From the NCBI GenBank assembly GCA_934254825.1, contig CAKQMB010000004.1, forward strand, positions 1 through 64,000: a stretch of DNA of 64,000 nucleotides, given 5' to 3'. The position numbers and the translations under genes are program-made. The notes beneath the pieces are model-generated. The model saw only the letters and a list, made by a program, of their open reading frames with translations, made no database searches and was not told the origin of the DNA. This stretch comes from an uncultured Clostridia bacterium. Its GTDB lineage: Bacteria > Bacillota > Clostridia > Christensenellales > Borkfalkiaceae. Below, in pieces: positions 42,252 through 51,925 of the stretch (position 1 is its first letter; each line of letters starts with the position of its first letter).

Positions 42252-43043
42252 TTAAAAAATTTTATACGCCAACTCGCGCATGCGATCGAGACTCTCCCCG
42301 ATCTCTTTTATCTCACCGTAATCGTCCTTGTATACCTCTATAAGAACGGCGCCGTCGAAACCGACGTCTTTAAGCCGTCCGAAAAGCTCCTCGAAATCGA
42401 AAATTCCTTTACCGGGAAGCTTTATTCTGCCGTTTTCGTCCACATCCGAAATGTGAACCGTTTGTATATTCTCTCCCATCGCGTTCAAAAAATCGCGATA
42501 ATCGATATCCGATCTCCTCGCTTGTTTTATATCGAGCGTTGCCCCGAGCCTCGGAGCGTATTTTTTCACGTTCGTAAAAAATTCGGGGCGATTGCAAAAT
42601 GCCCAGGATACGTTTTCGAGACATATCCGTATTCCGTATTTTTCGGTGATCCCGCCCAGAAGTTCGAGCCTTTCGCCCGCCTTTTTATAGTCGTCGTAAT
42701 CGGCTCCCGTTTTGAGTCTCGCCCTCCCGTGCATAGTGTAACACTTCGCACCGAGAAGTTTGCCCGTAGACAAAACCTTTTCGAACCACGAAACGGCGTC
42801 GTTGAACGACCTTCGGAACCCCGAAAAAAGTTCGGTTTCGAAATTGAGCGTCGCAACGTGTACGGAATGAACGTCGAGATTTCCCTTTCTCGAAAGCAGA
42901 AGCTTTCCGAATTCTTCGCTGTATTCGGAAAAGCATTCCAGAAACACCTCGCATGTTTTGGCGTTCAGTTCGTTTAACGTCACGAGCGCGTCCTCATTGT
43001 ATTCTCTTAAAAATAAACTCGCCGTAGATACGCCTATTTCCAT
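42252..43043 (-). CDS. Sugar phosphate isomerase/epimerase-type TIM barrel protein
   Basis: 263 residues of the AP-endonuclease-2-like superfamily. Likely metal and substrate residues appear in VHSVHVATL, CYTMHGRAR, ICLENVSW (Glu), ATLDIKQARRSD (Asp), TVHISDVDENG (His) and LIEVYKDDY (Glu). Relatives act as xylose- or inosose-type isomerases, or endonuclease IV; no signature is specific enough to choose. It starts one base after the clpC stop, with AAAGGTG inside clpC, and pgi follows 21 bases later, which suggests a sugar role. Confidence 0.78.
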   Translation of the reverse strand: MEIGVSTASLFLREYNEDALVTLNELNAKTCEVFLECFSEYSEEFGKLLLSRKGNLDVHSVHVATLNFETELFSGFRRSFNDAVSWFEKVLSTGKLLGAKCYTMHGRARLKTGADYDDYKKAGERLELLGGITEKYGIRICLENVSWAFCNRPEFFTNVKKYAPRLGATLDIKQARRSDIDYRDFLNAMGENIQTVHISDVDENGRIKLPGKGIFDFEELFGRLKDVGFDGAVLIEVYKDDYGEIKEIGESLDRMRELAYKIF

Positions 43044-43044
43044 T

Positions 43045-45522
43045 TCAGTTCACCTTTACAAAAGAAATTTTACCGTTTTCGGCGTAAACGAGAATATCGT
43101 CCCCGCTTTTTATTCTTCCGTCTATCAACGCGTCCGTAAGCATATCTTCTATAAGCGAAGTTATCGCTCTTTTCAATGGTCTTGCTCCGTAAACTTCGTT
43201 ATATCCCTTTTCTATGATAACGTCCGCGGCGCTCCCCGCGACTTTGAGTTTTATTCCGTTTTCCGCAAGCCGTTTGATAAGCTTTTCAAGCAGTACGTCC
43301 ACGACTTTGCCGCAATCCTCTCTCGATAAACTGTGGAAAACGATTATATCGTCAAGTCTGTTGAGAAATTCGGGACTGAATTTGCTTTTTAACGCCTCGG
43401 ATATTCTCTCCTTGGTTTCTCTTTCTCTGTCTCCTTCCCCCGTAAAACCGAAAGTCGGTTTTTTGGACGCTATCGCCGCCCCTACGTTCGAAGTGAGAAT
43501 TATTATCGTATTTCTGAAATCTATAAGTTTGCCTTTGCTGTCGGTAAGCCTTCCTTCGTCGAGAATTTGAAGCATAAGATTGAAAATTTCGGAATCTGCT
43601 TTTTCTATCTCGTCGAACAAAACCACCGAATAAGGCTTTCTTCTTACCCTGTCGGTAAGTATTCCCGGCTCGTCGTAGCCGACGTACCCCGGCGGTGCGC
43701 CTATAAGCTTTGAAACGGAATTTTTTTCCATGTATTCGCTCATATCGATTTTTATAAGACAGTTTTTATCTCCGAAAACTATATCCGCAAGCGCTTTGGA
43801 CAGCTCGGTTTTACCTACGCCCGTAGGTCCCACGAAAATGAACGAACCGATAGGTCTGTTCGGATCTTTAATACACGTTCTCGATCTTTTTATCGCCCTT
43901 GCTACCGCGCTCACCGCGGCGTCCTGACCGATCACCCTGTCGTGAAGCTCGCTTTCGAGATTGGAAAGTTTGTCCGATTCGTCCGACGTTATTCTCGTTA
44001 CGGGGATTTTCGTCCAATCCGCAACGACTTCCGCAATATCCTCTGCCGTTATGTCGGGCGTGGAATTGCTGCGCGCTTCTATCGTCATTTCATAAATGCT
44101 GTCCATCTCGTCGCGGAGCGCGTCGATTTTTTCGAGCAACTGCCTTTTTTCGTCGGCATATTCTTCGCCCATTGACAAAACGTAATTCAGTTCGTTCTGA
44201 GCCGTTATCAACTGCGCGTTTTTTTCCGAATATTCTCTTGGCGTATAACAATATTTCAGGCGAGCTTTCGCCGCCGCTTCATCTATCAGATCTATCGCCT
44301 TATCGGGTAAATTTCTGTCTGTAATATATCTGTCGGAAAGCGTTACCGCGGCTTTTATCGCCTCGTCCGTTATCCTGACGTTGTGGTGCGCTTCGTATTT
44401 GTCTTTAAGCCCCTGCAAAATAAGCACGGAATTCTCCGCACTCGGAGCTTCGATATTTATCGGCTGAAATCTTCTTTCGACGGCGGGATCTTTTTCGATA
44501 TACATTCTGTATTCGTCGATCGTCGTCGCGCCTATCGTTTGAAGCTCGCCGCGCGCAAGCATCGGCTTTAACATTTCGGCAATGTCTATACCGCCTTCGC
44601 CCGTACTGCCCGCGCCCATTATATTGTGAATTTCGTCTATGAAAAGAATTATATCGCCCTGCGAAATAACGTAATCTATCGCGGTTTTAAACCTCTCTTC
44701 GAGTTCTCCGCGGTATTTCGCGCCGGCAAGCAAGCCCGATATATCGAGCGAAAAAATGGTTTTGTTTCTTAAAACGTCGGGAACGGTTCCCGAAACTATT
44801 TCGAGCGCGAGACCTTCGACGACCGCGCTTTTTCCGACGCCCGGTTCGCCAACGAGAACGGGACTGTTTTTCGTTCTTCTCGAAAGAGACTGTATTATCT
44901 GATTTATCTCTTTTTCTCTGCCTATTACGGGATCAAGTTTACCGTCTCTTGCCTTTTCGGTAAGGTCATACCCGAATTTGGATAAAGGATTTTCAACACT
45001 CATATCCTTTTCCGGGTTGTCGGCGACTTCGTTTTCAGCCTTAACTTCATCGTTTACGATTTCTTCCTCCGATGCGTTCGGCTTTACTTCGTCGCGCCTG
45101 AAAATCTTATCTTCGAGCATATGCTTCAAAGAATTGAAGTCGACGTTCATTCTGCGAAGAATGCTCATGGCGACACAGTCGCGTTTATTTATTATCGCAA
45201 GCAAAACATGCTCTGTCGAAATGTATTTTGTTTTCGAATAGTCCGCGAGATATTCGGCGTCCTTGTTTATGACGGCTTTTGCTTTCGGCGTAAATCCGCC
45301 CGTGTTGTCGTTATAACGGAACGTATCTTTCAAAAACGCGAAATAGTTGTCCTTATCGACGCCGTGTTCGTTTAAAGCCTTGCATGCCACGCATTTCGGA
45401 AGGCATAAAAGACCGTATAACACCTCTTCCGTTCCCACATAGTTTAATTTGTACTTTCTGGAAACAATCTGAGCATTTTTGATAGCGTAAACAACGCCTT
45501 GTGTGCATTTGAATTCGTTCAT
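43045..45522 (-). CDS. clpC: ClpC-type AAA+ unfoldase
   Basis: 825 residues. Two Clp_N repeats (residues 1-145) are followed by an acidic linker of about 40 residues and two AAA+ domains with Walker A GEPGVGKS and GPTGVGKT. The second ends with the Clp C-terminal domain. FGF in KPTFGFTGEGD matches the position of the ClpP-docking loop. The middle region is short, with a coiled coil (ALRDEMDSIYEMTIEA) and no clear UVR motif. It feeds substrates to ClpP. The usual ctsR-mcsA-mcsB neighbours are absent, so its regulation is likely to differ from the Bacillus model. Confidence 0.93.
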   Translation of the reverse strand: MNEFKCTQGVVYAIKNAQIVSRKYKLNYVGTEEVLYGLLCLPKCVACKALNEHGVDKDNYFAFLKDTFRYNDNTGGFTPKAKAVINKDAEYLADYSKTKYISTEHVLLAIINKRDCVAMSILRRMNVDFNSLKHMLEDKIFRRDEVKPNASEEEIVNDEVKAENEVADNPEKDMSVENPLSKFGYDLTEKARDGKLDPVIGREKEINQIIQSLSRRTKNSPVLVGEPGVGKSAVVEGLALEIVSGTVPDVLRNKTIFSLDISGLLAGAKYRGELEERFKTAIDYVISQGDIILFIDEIHNIMGAGSTGEGGIDIAEMLKPMLARGELQTIGATTIDEYRMYIEKDPAVERRFQPINIEAPSAENSVLILQGLKDKYEAHHNVRITDEAIKAAVTLSDRYITDRNLPDKAIDLIDEAAAKARLKYCYTPREYSEKNAQLITAQNELNYVLSMGEEYADEKRQLLEKIDALRDEMDSIYEMTIEARSNSTPDITAEDIAEVVADWTKIPVTRITSDESDKLSNLESELHDRVIGQDAAVSAVARAIKRSRTCIKDPNRPIGSFIFVGPTGVGKTELSKALADIVFGDKNCLIKIDMSEYMEKNSVSKLIGAPPGYVGYDEPGILTDRVRRKPYSVVLFDEIEKADSEIFNLMLQILDEGRLTDSKGKLIDFRNTIIILTSNVGAAIASKKPTFGFTGEGDRERETKERISEALKSKFSPEFLNRLDDIIVFHSLSREDCGKVVDVLLEKLIKRLAENGIKLKVAGSAADVIIEKGYNEVYGARPLKRAITSLIEDMLTDALIDGRIKSGDDILVYAENGKISFVKVN

Positions 45523-45558
45523 AAATCCTTAATCGCCCGAAATAAAATAAATGTCGTT

Positions 45559-46437
45559 TTATTCCTTTACAAGTTCTTTGAGATACTCTTTAAGTTTATC
45601 TTTCAATTCCTCGTCTCTCAGCCCGTACTCGATATTCGCTTTAAGATAACCGAACCTGTCGCCCATATCGTATCTCGTACCGTCGAAAACATAGGCAAGC
45701 GCGCCGTTTGTTCTCGCGGTTATATCGAGAGCGTCCGTAAACTGATACTCGTTATTCGCCCCGGGTTTAAGTTTATCGATTATATCGAATATATCGGGCG
45801 AACAAACATACCTTCCGAGAGGTGCAAGATCGCTCTTCGCTTCCTCTTTCTTGGGTTTTTCGGTCACCTTGACCATATTGTACACGTTGTTTTCGAGTAC
45901 TTTGTCGTATTCCACGGAAGCATACTTGGAAATAACGTCCATACTTACCCGTTTGCAACCGAGAACGGTTTTGCCGTATTTCTCGTATACGTCGATAAGC
46001 TGACCGATAACGGGGCGACCGTCGTTATACATAACGTCGTCGCCGAAAAGCACGGCGAAAGGTTCGCCCGCAACGAATTCCTTTGCGAGATTTATCGCGC
46101 TTGCCGTTCCGTTCTGAACTTCCTGGACAATATATGTAAAATTCGCCATATGCTGAGGATAAACAACCTCTTGCAGATATTCGTTCTTTCCCTTTGCCGC
46201 AAGCATATTTTCAAGCTCGGGCGCGGCGTCGAAATGGCTTTCGAGTATTTCTTTTTTATACCCGACGATAAACAGTATATCGGTTATCCCGCTTTTCACC
46301 ACTTCTTCGGAAATTACCTGCAACGCAGGTTTATTGAGAATGGGAAGCATCGGCTTCGGCACGGCTTTGGTGAACGGAAGAAATCTCGTTCCGTAACCGG
46401 CTACGGGGATTACCGCTTTTCTGACTTTATTGCTCAT
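45559..46437 (-). CDS. galU: UTP-glucose-1-phosphate uridylyltransferase
   Basis: 292 residues. It makes UDP-glucose for cell-envelope sugars. The nucleotide loop is PVAGYGTRFLPFTKAVPKPML at its core, followed by AVLFGDDVMYND, VKVTEKPKKEEAKS and GTRYDMGDRFGYLKANIEYG. The start is the ATG after AAGAGGAA; an in-frame TTG eight codons upstream lies before the ribosome site. It is 34 bases downstream of rpiB. It draws on the same glucose-1-phosphate pool as GlgC. Confidence 0.95.
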   Translation of the reverse strand: MSNKVRKAVIPVAGYGTRFLPFTKAVPKPMLPILNKPALQVISEEVVKSGITDILFIVGYKKEILESHFDAAPELENMLAAKGKNEYLQEVVYPQHMANFTYIVQEVQNGTASAINLAKEFVAGEPFAVLFGDDVMYNDGRPVIGQLIDVYEKYGKTVLGCKRVSMDVISKYASVEYDKVLENNVYNMVKVTEKPKKEEAKSDLAPLGRYVCSPDIFDIIDKLKPGANNEYQFTDALDITARTNGALAYVFDGTRYDMGDRFGYLKANIEYGLRDEELKDKLKEYLKELVKE

Positions 46438-46470
46438 ATTTTTCCTCTTATTTGTCGACAAAATCCGACC

Positions 46471-46920
46471 TTATTTTGAATATTTTTTTTCTATTTCGTT
46501 TATTTTCGCTATTCTCGCAAGATGTCTGCCGCCCTCGAATTCCGTCGTTAAAAAAGCTTCGACGATATCTATCATAACGCCCGAACCGATAACCCTTTCA
46601 CCGAAAGCGATAACGTTCGCGTCGTTATGCATACGGGTCGCTCTCGCGGAAAAACTGTCGTGACAATGAGCGCATCTGATACCCGGAACTTTATTTGCGA
46701 CAATCGACATGCCTATGCCCGTTCCGCAGATAAGAATACCTCTGTCATAACCGCCGAAAGCAACCGCTTCGGCAACTTTTGCGCCGTAATCGGCATAGTT
46801 GCACGACTCCGCCGTGTAAGTACCGAAATCGGTAAATTCATAGCCGTTTTTTTCAAGATAAGCGATAAGCGCGGGTTTAAGATAAATTCCCGCGTGATCG
46901 CATCCGATCGCGATTTTCAT
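46471..46920 (-). CDS. rpiB: Ribose-5-phosphate isomerase B
   Basis: 149 residues. It interconverts ribose-5-phosphate and ribulose-5-phosphate. IGCDHAGIYLK, LICGTGIGMSIVANKVPGIR (the catalytic cysteine in CGTGIG) and HNDANVIAFGERVI are the RpiB/LacAB blocks; the length and the ARATRMHNDAN segment fit RpiB rather than a galactose-6-phosphate isomerase subunit. GAGGTG precedes the ATG. It sits between tsaC/sua5 and galU; the glyA neighbour common in Firmicutes is not here. Confidence 0.94.
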   Translation of the reverse strand: MKIAIGCDHAGIYLKPALIAYLEKNGYEFTDFGTYTAESCNYADYGAKVAEAVAFGGYDRGILICGTGIGMSIVANKVPGIRCAHCHDSFSARATRMHNDANVIAFGERVIGSGVMIDIVEAFLTTEFEGGRHLARIAKINEIEKKYSK

Positions 46921-46939
46921 TTAACACACCTCTGAAAAT

Positions 46940-47941
46940 TTAATTTTTGTATTTTTTACAAGCCTTTGAAAGCCTGTTCATAATGCCTACGTCCACGTCG
47001 CTCCCCGTTTCGACCTCGAACGCTATAAGCGTGTCGGCGACGAGTTCGCCCTCGTGAAGCTTATCGTACAAATTGGAAGCGATTTCTTCCGCCGTACCGC
47101 CAAGCCTTAAAACGTTGCCGCGGATTTTTCCGAGCATCATATCGTCGCACATAAAATACGGCTTTTTGCCTTGTTTTTCAAGCTCGTCGTACAGCTTTTG
47201 AGCGATTTCCGACTGATCTCTTTTAAATAGCGCCGTTTCGCACTTCGGGCAATAATGCCTGTATTTCATACCGGGCGCCCGAACCTTATCCGTCGGTTTA
47301 TTCTGCGAATACTCGCATTTTCCGACAACGGATTTAATCATTTCGGCGGTTACAAGTCCGCTCCTAAGAATTATCGGCGTGTCGGTCGTAACGTCTAAAA
47401 CGGTGCTTTCTATTCCGCCGCTGCATTTCCCGCCGTCTAAAATAAGCGGGATTTTTCCGCATAAATCCTCGTAAACGTGCATTGCGGTTACGGGACTTGT
47501 GTGCTTTGAAGCGTTAGCGGAGGGCGCGGCTATCGGTACGTTCACGGCTTTGAGAAATTCCTGAGCCGCTTCGCTCGACGGAATTCTTATCCCGACGGTA
47601 TCCAATCCGCACGCCGCAACGGGGCTTACAAGTCCTTTGCTTCTGTAAACCATCGTCAAAGGTCCGGGAAGAAAGGCTTCGCGGAGCTTATAAACGTAAT
47701 CGTAATCGACGTAAACGAGTTTATCAACGTCGTAATCCTTATGAACGTGAACAATAAGCGGATTATCCTGCGGTCTGCCTTTGGCTTCGAAAATCTTTTT
47801 TACCGCTTCGTCGCTGTAAGCTATCGCCCCGAGTCCGTAAACTGTCTCGGTGGGAAATCCGACGAGTTCGTCGTTCATTATATATTCTTCGGCGAGTTTT
47901 AAGGACTCGTCGTTTATTTTAAGTATTTTAGTTTCGTACAT
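46940..47941 (-). CDS. L-threonylcarbamoyladenylate synthase, Sua5 type
   Basis: 333 residues. It makes the threonylcarbamoyl-AMP used for t6A37 of tRNA. The YrdC domain (about 1-210) has FPTETVYGLGAIAYS, KGRPQDNPLIVHVH, GPLTMVYRSKG, PSANASKHTSPVTA and ILDGGKCSGGIESTVLD. The Sua5 C-terminal domain begins after the linker APGMKYRHYCPKCE and runs to the end. It corresponds to ywlC of Bacillus. It lies 18 bases after dnaB and 19 before rpiB; ywlC-rpiB neighbours are common in Firmicutes. Confidence 0.95.
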   Translation of the reverse strand: MYETKILKINDESLKLAEEYIMNDELVGFPTETVYGLGAIAYSDEAVKKIFEAKGRPQDNPLIVHVHKDYDVDKLVYVDYDYVYKLREAFLPGPLTMVYRSKGLVSPVAACGLDTVGIRIPSSEAAQEFLKAVNVPIAAPSANASKHTSPVTAMHVYEDLCGKIPLILDGGKCSGGIESTVLDVTTDTPIILRSGLVTAEMIKSVVGKCEYSQNKPTDKVRAPGMKYRHYCPKCETALFKRDQSEIAQKLYDELEKQGKKPYFMCDDMMLGKIRGNVLRLGGTAEEIASNLYDKLHEGELVADTLIAFEVETGSDVDVGIMNRLSKACKKYKN

Positions 47942-47959
47942 TTCGCCTGACCGTTTTTA

Positions 47960-49441
47960 TCAGAATATATCGCCTAAATCGTCTCCGCCGTCCATAGGTG
48001 CGTCCGCGTCCGAAACGGGCGGTGCGTCGTTTTCGGTAAGCCGTTTCATTCCGCCTCTGCCACCTCTTTCGGCAGGCGGTTCTATATCGTTTATATAAGA
48101 AGCGGGAGGATTGATGAACTTGGAGTTTTCGCCCTTGAAAAGCAAGTCGAAATCTCTGCATTCGCCCGCTCTGTTTTTGGCGATAATTATCTGAGCGACG
48201 TTCTTTTTAACCTTTCCCTGTTCGAGTTCTTTTTCTTCCGCGGCAAGGTCGGGTCTGTGAATAAACATAACTATATCCGCGTCCTGCTCGATTGCTCCCG
48301 ATTCACGAAGATCGGAAAGAACGGGCTTCTGCCCTTTTCTTCCCGTTACGAGACGGGAGAGCTGGGAAAGCGCGATAACGGGAATATCGAGTTCCTTGGC
48401 AATCATCTTCAAGCCTCTCGAAATCTCGGTTATTTCCTGCTGACGGCTGTCGCTCGGCTTGATGGCGTTCATAAGCTGAATATGGTCGACTACGACAAGA
48501 TCGAGTTTTCCTTCTCTGCTTTTTAAACGTCTGCATTTGGAAAGGATTTCGGCGCACGTCGTCATAGACGTATCGTCGACGTATATCTTCGTGTCGTTTA
48601 AAACTTTCTGAGCCTGCCAGAGTTTCTGCCAGTCCTCGTCTTCGAGCTTACCTTTGAGCGCGCTTTGATTCGATACGTTCGCAACCGAACACATCATTCT
48701 TTGAGCGAGTTCTTCCTTCGTCATTTCGAGGGCGAATACAGCGCAGACCGCTTTTTCCTTTATCGCTATGTTTTCGACAATGTTCATGGCAAGCGTGGTT
48801 TTACCGATAGAAGGTCTTGCGGCGAGAATTACAAGGTTGCCCGCATGCAAGCCGTTCGTCATTTTGTCCAGTTCGGTAAAACCCGTTTTTAAGCCCTGGA
48901 AATAGTCTTTATCTTTCTGAATATTCTCGAATTTATCGAGAATGGTGTTAAAAGCCGTATTGATATTGGAAAGCGAGCTTGTGTCGAGCTGCTCGGAAAT
49001 ATCGTAAATACACTTTTCCGCAAACGCCACGGATTTCAGATAATCGGTGGAATTTCTCGACTCGTCCGAAATTTTATCCGCGCTTCTTATAAGTTTTCTG
49101 AGCGTACTGTCTCTTTTTACTATATCGAGATAGTAAGAATAGTTTGCGGCGGAAGGCGTTATGCGCGCAAGCGACGTGAGATAATCCATTCCTCCCGCTT
49201 TTTCAAGCGTGGCGTTCTTCTCCATAACGTCCGATAACGTTACGAGATCGACGGGCGTGTTTGCCGAGGATATGGAGAACATGGCGTCGAATATAAGCTT
49301 ATGAGATTCGAGATAAAAATCCCCCTCTTTAAGCTTGGATATTATTTCGTACTGCAATTCCATATCTATAAGTATCGACCCCAAAACGGATTGCTCCGCT
49401 TCGAGGTTATACGGCATTGCGTTTATTTTCGTTTGTGGCAT
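47960..49441 (-). CDS. dnaB: Replicative DNA helicase
   Basis: 493 residues. The N-terminal collar domain (MPYNLEAEQSVLGSILID) and the RecA-like ATPase with Walker A ARPSIGKTT, followed by AVFALEMTKEELAQRM, VVVDHIQLM, VIALSQLSR and LRESGAIEQDADIVMFIHRP, match the family. It unwinds DNA ahead of the fork as a hexamer. The start is ATG 49441 after GAGGAAG; an in-frame TTG ten codons upstream lacks a ribosome site. The C-terminus adds a Gly/Arg patch and an acidic, proline-rich tail. The usual rplI partner is absent; dnaD and dnaI lie about 5 kb away. Confidence 0.96.
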   Translation of the reverse strand: MPQTKINAMPYNLEAEQSVLGSILIDMELQYEIISKLKEGDFYLESHKLIFDAMFSISSANTPVDLVTLSDVMEKNATLEKAGGMDYLTSLARITPSAANYSYYLDIVKRDSTLRKLIRSADKISDESRNSTDYLKSVAFAEKCIYDISEQLDTSSLSNINTAFNTILDKFENIQKDKDYFQGLKTGFTELDKMTNGLHAGNLVILAARPSIGKTTLAMNIVENIAIKEKAVCAVFALEMTKEELAQRMMCSVANVSNQSALKGKLEDEDWQKLWQAQKVLNDTKIYVDDTSMTTCAEILSKCRRLKSREGKLDLVVVDHIQLMNAIKPSDSRQQEITEISRGLKMIAKELDIPVIALSQLSRLVTGRKGQKPVLSDLRESGAIEQDADIVMFIHRPDLAAEEKELEQGKVKKNVAQIIIAKNRAGECRDFDLLFKGENSKFINPPASYINDIEPPAERGGRGGMKRLTENDAPPVSDADAPMDGGDDLGDIF

Positions 49442-49516
49442 AAAAACTTCCTCGTTCTTTTTTTGCGGCAAAGCAATAATCTTTGTCTGCCGACTTTTGG
49501 TTAAAACAACCGACTG

Positions 49517-51292
49517 TTAAAGACTTTCGAATTCCGCAAGAGTGTCTTCGAAGGACTTCATTGCCGCTTTGAAAGCGTCTTTCTTGGTAAGATCGACGCC
49601 CGCGAGCTTCAAAAGTTCTACGGGACTGTCAGAACCGCCGGAAGAAAGGAACTTAAAGTAATCCTCGACGGCTTTGTCTCCCTCTTTGTAAATTCTTTCC
49701 GCAATGGAAATCGCGCTGATTATGCCCGTTGCGTACTTATAAACGTAAAACGCATTGTAGAAATGCGGAATTCTCGCCCATTCGTAAGCAATTTCGTTAT
49801 CCGAAACTATGCCGTCGCCGTAATACTTTTTGTTGAGTTCGAGGTACTTTTCGTTGAGGTAATCCTTGGTAAGCGGAATGCCTTTTTCACAAGCGTCGTG
49901 AGCGATATACTCGAATTCAGCAAACATAGTCTGACGGAAAAGCGTAGTACGGATCATATCCATATAATAAGAACAAAGATATTTTTTAAGATCTTTGTTT
50001 TCGGTATTTTTAAGCAAATACTTCAAAAGAAGAACTTCGTTCACCGTGCTTGCGACTTCCGCAACGAAAATCTTATAATCGGCTTTTGCCTTGGGCTGAG
50101 CCGCGTCGGACTTATAGGAGTGAATGGAGTGTCCGAGTTCGTGCGCTATCGTAAATATATCGTGGATAGTCGGCTGATAGTTCAGAAGAACGTAAGGATG
50201 CGGCATAGCGTAAACGCAGATGCTGTACGCTCCGCTTCTCTTTCCGTCTGTTTCTTCGACGTCTATCCAACCGTTATCGTGAGCGGTCTGCAAAAGCTTG
50301 CCGTAATCTTCGCCGAGAGGCGCAAGTCCTTTTTTGACAAGTTTGAAAGCATCTTCGTAAGAAAGTTTAAGATCGTCGTTTTCGACAAGCGGCGTATAAA
50401 TATCCCACATATGCATTTCGTCAAGACCGAGAACCTTTTTACGATCGTTGATATATCTGTGCATAAGGGGGAAACCTTCGTTTACGCTTTCGAGAAGATT
50501 TTCGTAAACTACGGGAACAACGTCCTCGTTTTCGAGAGCTTTGGAAAGACAGCTGTCGTATTTTTTAACTCTCGCAAGGAATACGTCTTTATTAACGTTG
50601 CCGATATATGTTGCGGCAATAGTATTGATTAAAGAGATATACGCATTGTAATAAGCTTTAAAAGCTCTTTCTCTCACGTCTCTGTCCTTATCTTGGAGCA
50701 AAAGCCCGTAAACGCCGTGAGTTACTTTAACTTTTTCTCCTCTCACGTCGATCGTCGGGAAAGGCATATCGGCGTTATCGATCATACCGAATATATCGTG
50801 AAATCCGCCGAATACCTGTCCGCCCATGGCGAGGATATTTTCGCTTTCCTTGGAAAGAACGTGCTTCTTGGATTTAAGAAGAGTTTTAAGCATATAATCG
50901 TAATCCGAAAAATCGGGATCGGCGATTATATCTTTCAGATACTCGTCGGGAAGAGACGTGATTTCGGGCGTTAAAAACGACGCGCTCGAACTGTACTTTA
51001 TGATCACGTTTTCGACTCTCGTCAAAAGCGCGTTAGCCTCGGAATCTCTCGCGTCGAGATCCTTTTTCATATACGCGTAAACGTCGAGTTTTTCCAAAAT
51101 CGCCTCGACTTCGTCCATTTCTTTAAGACATTTGAGCAAAGTCTTTTTATCCGAAAGTTTTCCCTCGTAAGACGAAAGGTCCGCTTTTTTCGAAATATCT
51201 TCCAAAGTATCGTCGAATTCTTTCTGATCTTTGAAAATATCGGTAAGTTTCCATTTGAGATTTTCGGCAACTTCGTTTCTGCTTTTTGACAT
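49517..51292 (-). CDS. pepF: Oligoendopeptidase F
   Basis: 591 residues. It is an M3B zinc peptidase that cuts peptides of about 7-17 residues inside the cell. The zinc motif HELGHSIHSYKSD gives HExxH and is followed by the third ligand in EVASTVNE. The N-terminal helical part (residues 1-200) and YPYVLLNYQPT-like substrate loop (MPHPYVLLNYQPT) fit the family length. The start is the ATG after GGAGG; the frame is open 33 codons upstream into the previous gene without a better site. It follows the small membrane protein gene by 52 bases. Confidence 0.94.
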   Translation of the reverse strand: MSKSRNEVAENLKWKLTDIFKDQKEFDDTLEDISKKADLSSYEGKLSDKKTLLKCLKEMDEVEAILEKLDVYAYMKKDLDARDSEANALLTRVENVIIKYSSSASFLTPEITSLPDEYLKDIIADPDFSDYDYMLKTLLKSKKHVLSKESENILAMGGQVFGGFHDIFGMIDNADMPFPTIDVRGEKVKVTHGVYGLLLQDKDRDVRERAFKAYYNAYISLINTIAATYIGNVNKDVFLARVKKYDSCLSKALENEDVVPVVYENLLESVNEGFPLMHRYINDRKKVLGLDEMHMWDIYTPLVENDDLKLSYEDAFKLVKKGLAPLGEDYGKLLQTAHDNGWIDVEETDGKRSGAYSICVYAMPHPYVLLNYQPTIHDIFTIAHELGHSIHSYKSDAAQPKAKADYKIFVAEVASTVNEVLLLKYLLKNTENKDLKKYLCSYYMDMIRTTLFRQTMFAEFEYIAHDACEKGIPLTKDYLNEKYLELNKKYYGDGIVSDNEIAYEWARIPHFYNAFYVYKYATGIISAISIAERIYKEGDKAVEDYFKFLSSGGSDSPVELLKLAGVDLTKKDAFKAAMKSFEDTLAEFESL

Positions 51293-51344
51293 TGTTGATT
51301 CCTCCGTTTTTATCGTATTTAAAACTATTTTTTCGTAATTAAAA

Positions 51345-51923
51345 TTATTTCGAGCCTTCGCGCGGCGCTTCGAAATCCTCGAAAACGTCATCGTCGCTTT
51401 TAAGCCCGTAAGCCAAAAGTACGTTTGCGTGCGTAACGTACTTGATTATGTCTCCGTTTTTGAAATCGGGCATCGGCTTTTCCTTATCCACAAGAACGTT
51501 TCTGCGCATATACTCCTGCGTTTTATCCGACCATTCCAGAACCGCCATAACGTGAAAATCCACGTTTCCGACCTCGTTTATATAGGTTTCGTTCTGCAAA
51601 AACGTGCTTTCGCTCACCATTTTTCTGCCCGTTTTGATATCGTCCATCAATCTGAAATAATATTTCGCTCTTTTATAAGGGATTCCGAGATAAATAAACG
51701 AAAATATCACCTCGACCGCCGACACGGCGCATACTATGAACTGATAGAGATTTTTTTTCGATTCGAGTTCGGGCGTGGAAATATACGGCATACGCAGATA
51801 CAAAACAAACACGACCGTGCATGCCGCTATACCGACCGCCAGAACGGCAAAGTATATATAAAGCAGTTTCTTTTTTAATTTCAAAGCGTTATCGTAATCG
51901 CTTTCGGTATATACGTTAGTCAT
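51345..51923 (-). CDS. Small membrane protein of unknown function
   Basis: 192 residues. Two predicted membrane helices (about 20-45, and about 61-80) flank a short loop, and a cytoplasmic C-terminal domain of about 110 residues (MDDIKTGRKMVSESTFL, VDFHVMAVLEWSDKTQEYM, MPDFKNGDIIKYVTHANVLL) follows. The second half looks like a small beta-rich domain. I do not recognise the family. The ATG lies 2 bases after the lepB stop and pepF follows, so it probably shares their transcript; a membrane or secretion-linked role is only inference from that. Confidence 0.75.
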   Translation of the reverse strand: MTNVYTESDYDNALKLKKKLLYIYFAVLAVGIAACTVVFVLYLRMPYISTPELESKKNLYQFIVCAVSAVEVIFSFIYLGIPYKRAKYYFRLMDDIKTGRKMVSESTFLQNETYINEVGNVDFHVMAVLEWSDKTQEYMRRNVLVDKEKPMPDFKNGDIIKYVTHANVLLAYGLKSDDDVFEDFEAPREGSK

Positions 51924-51925
51924 TT

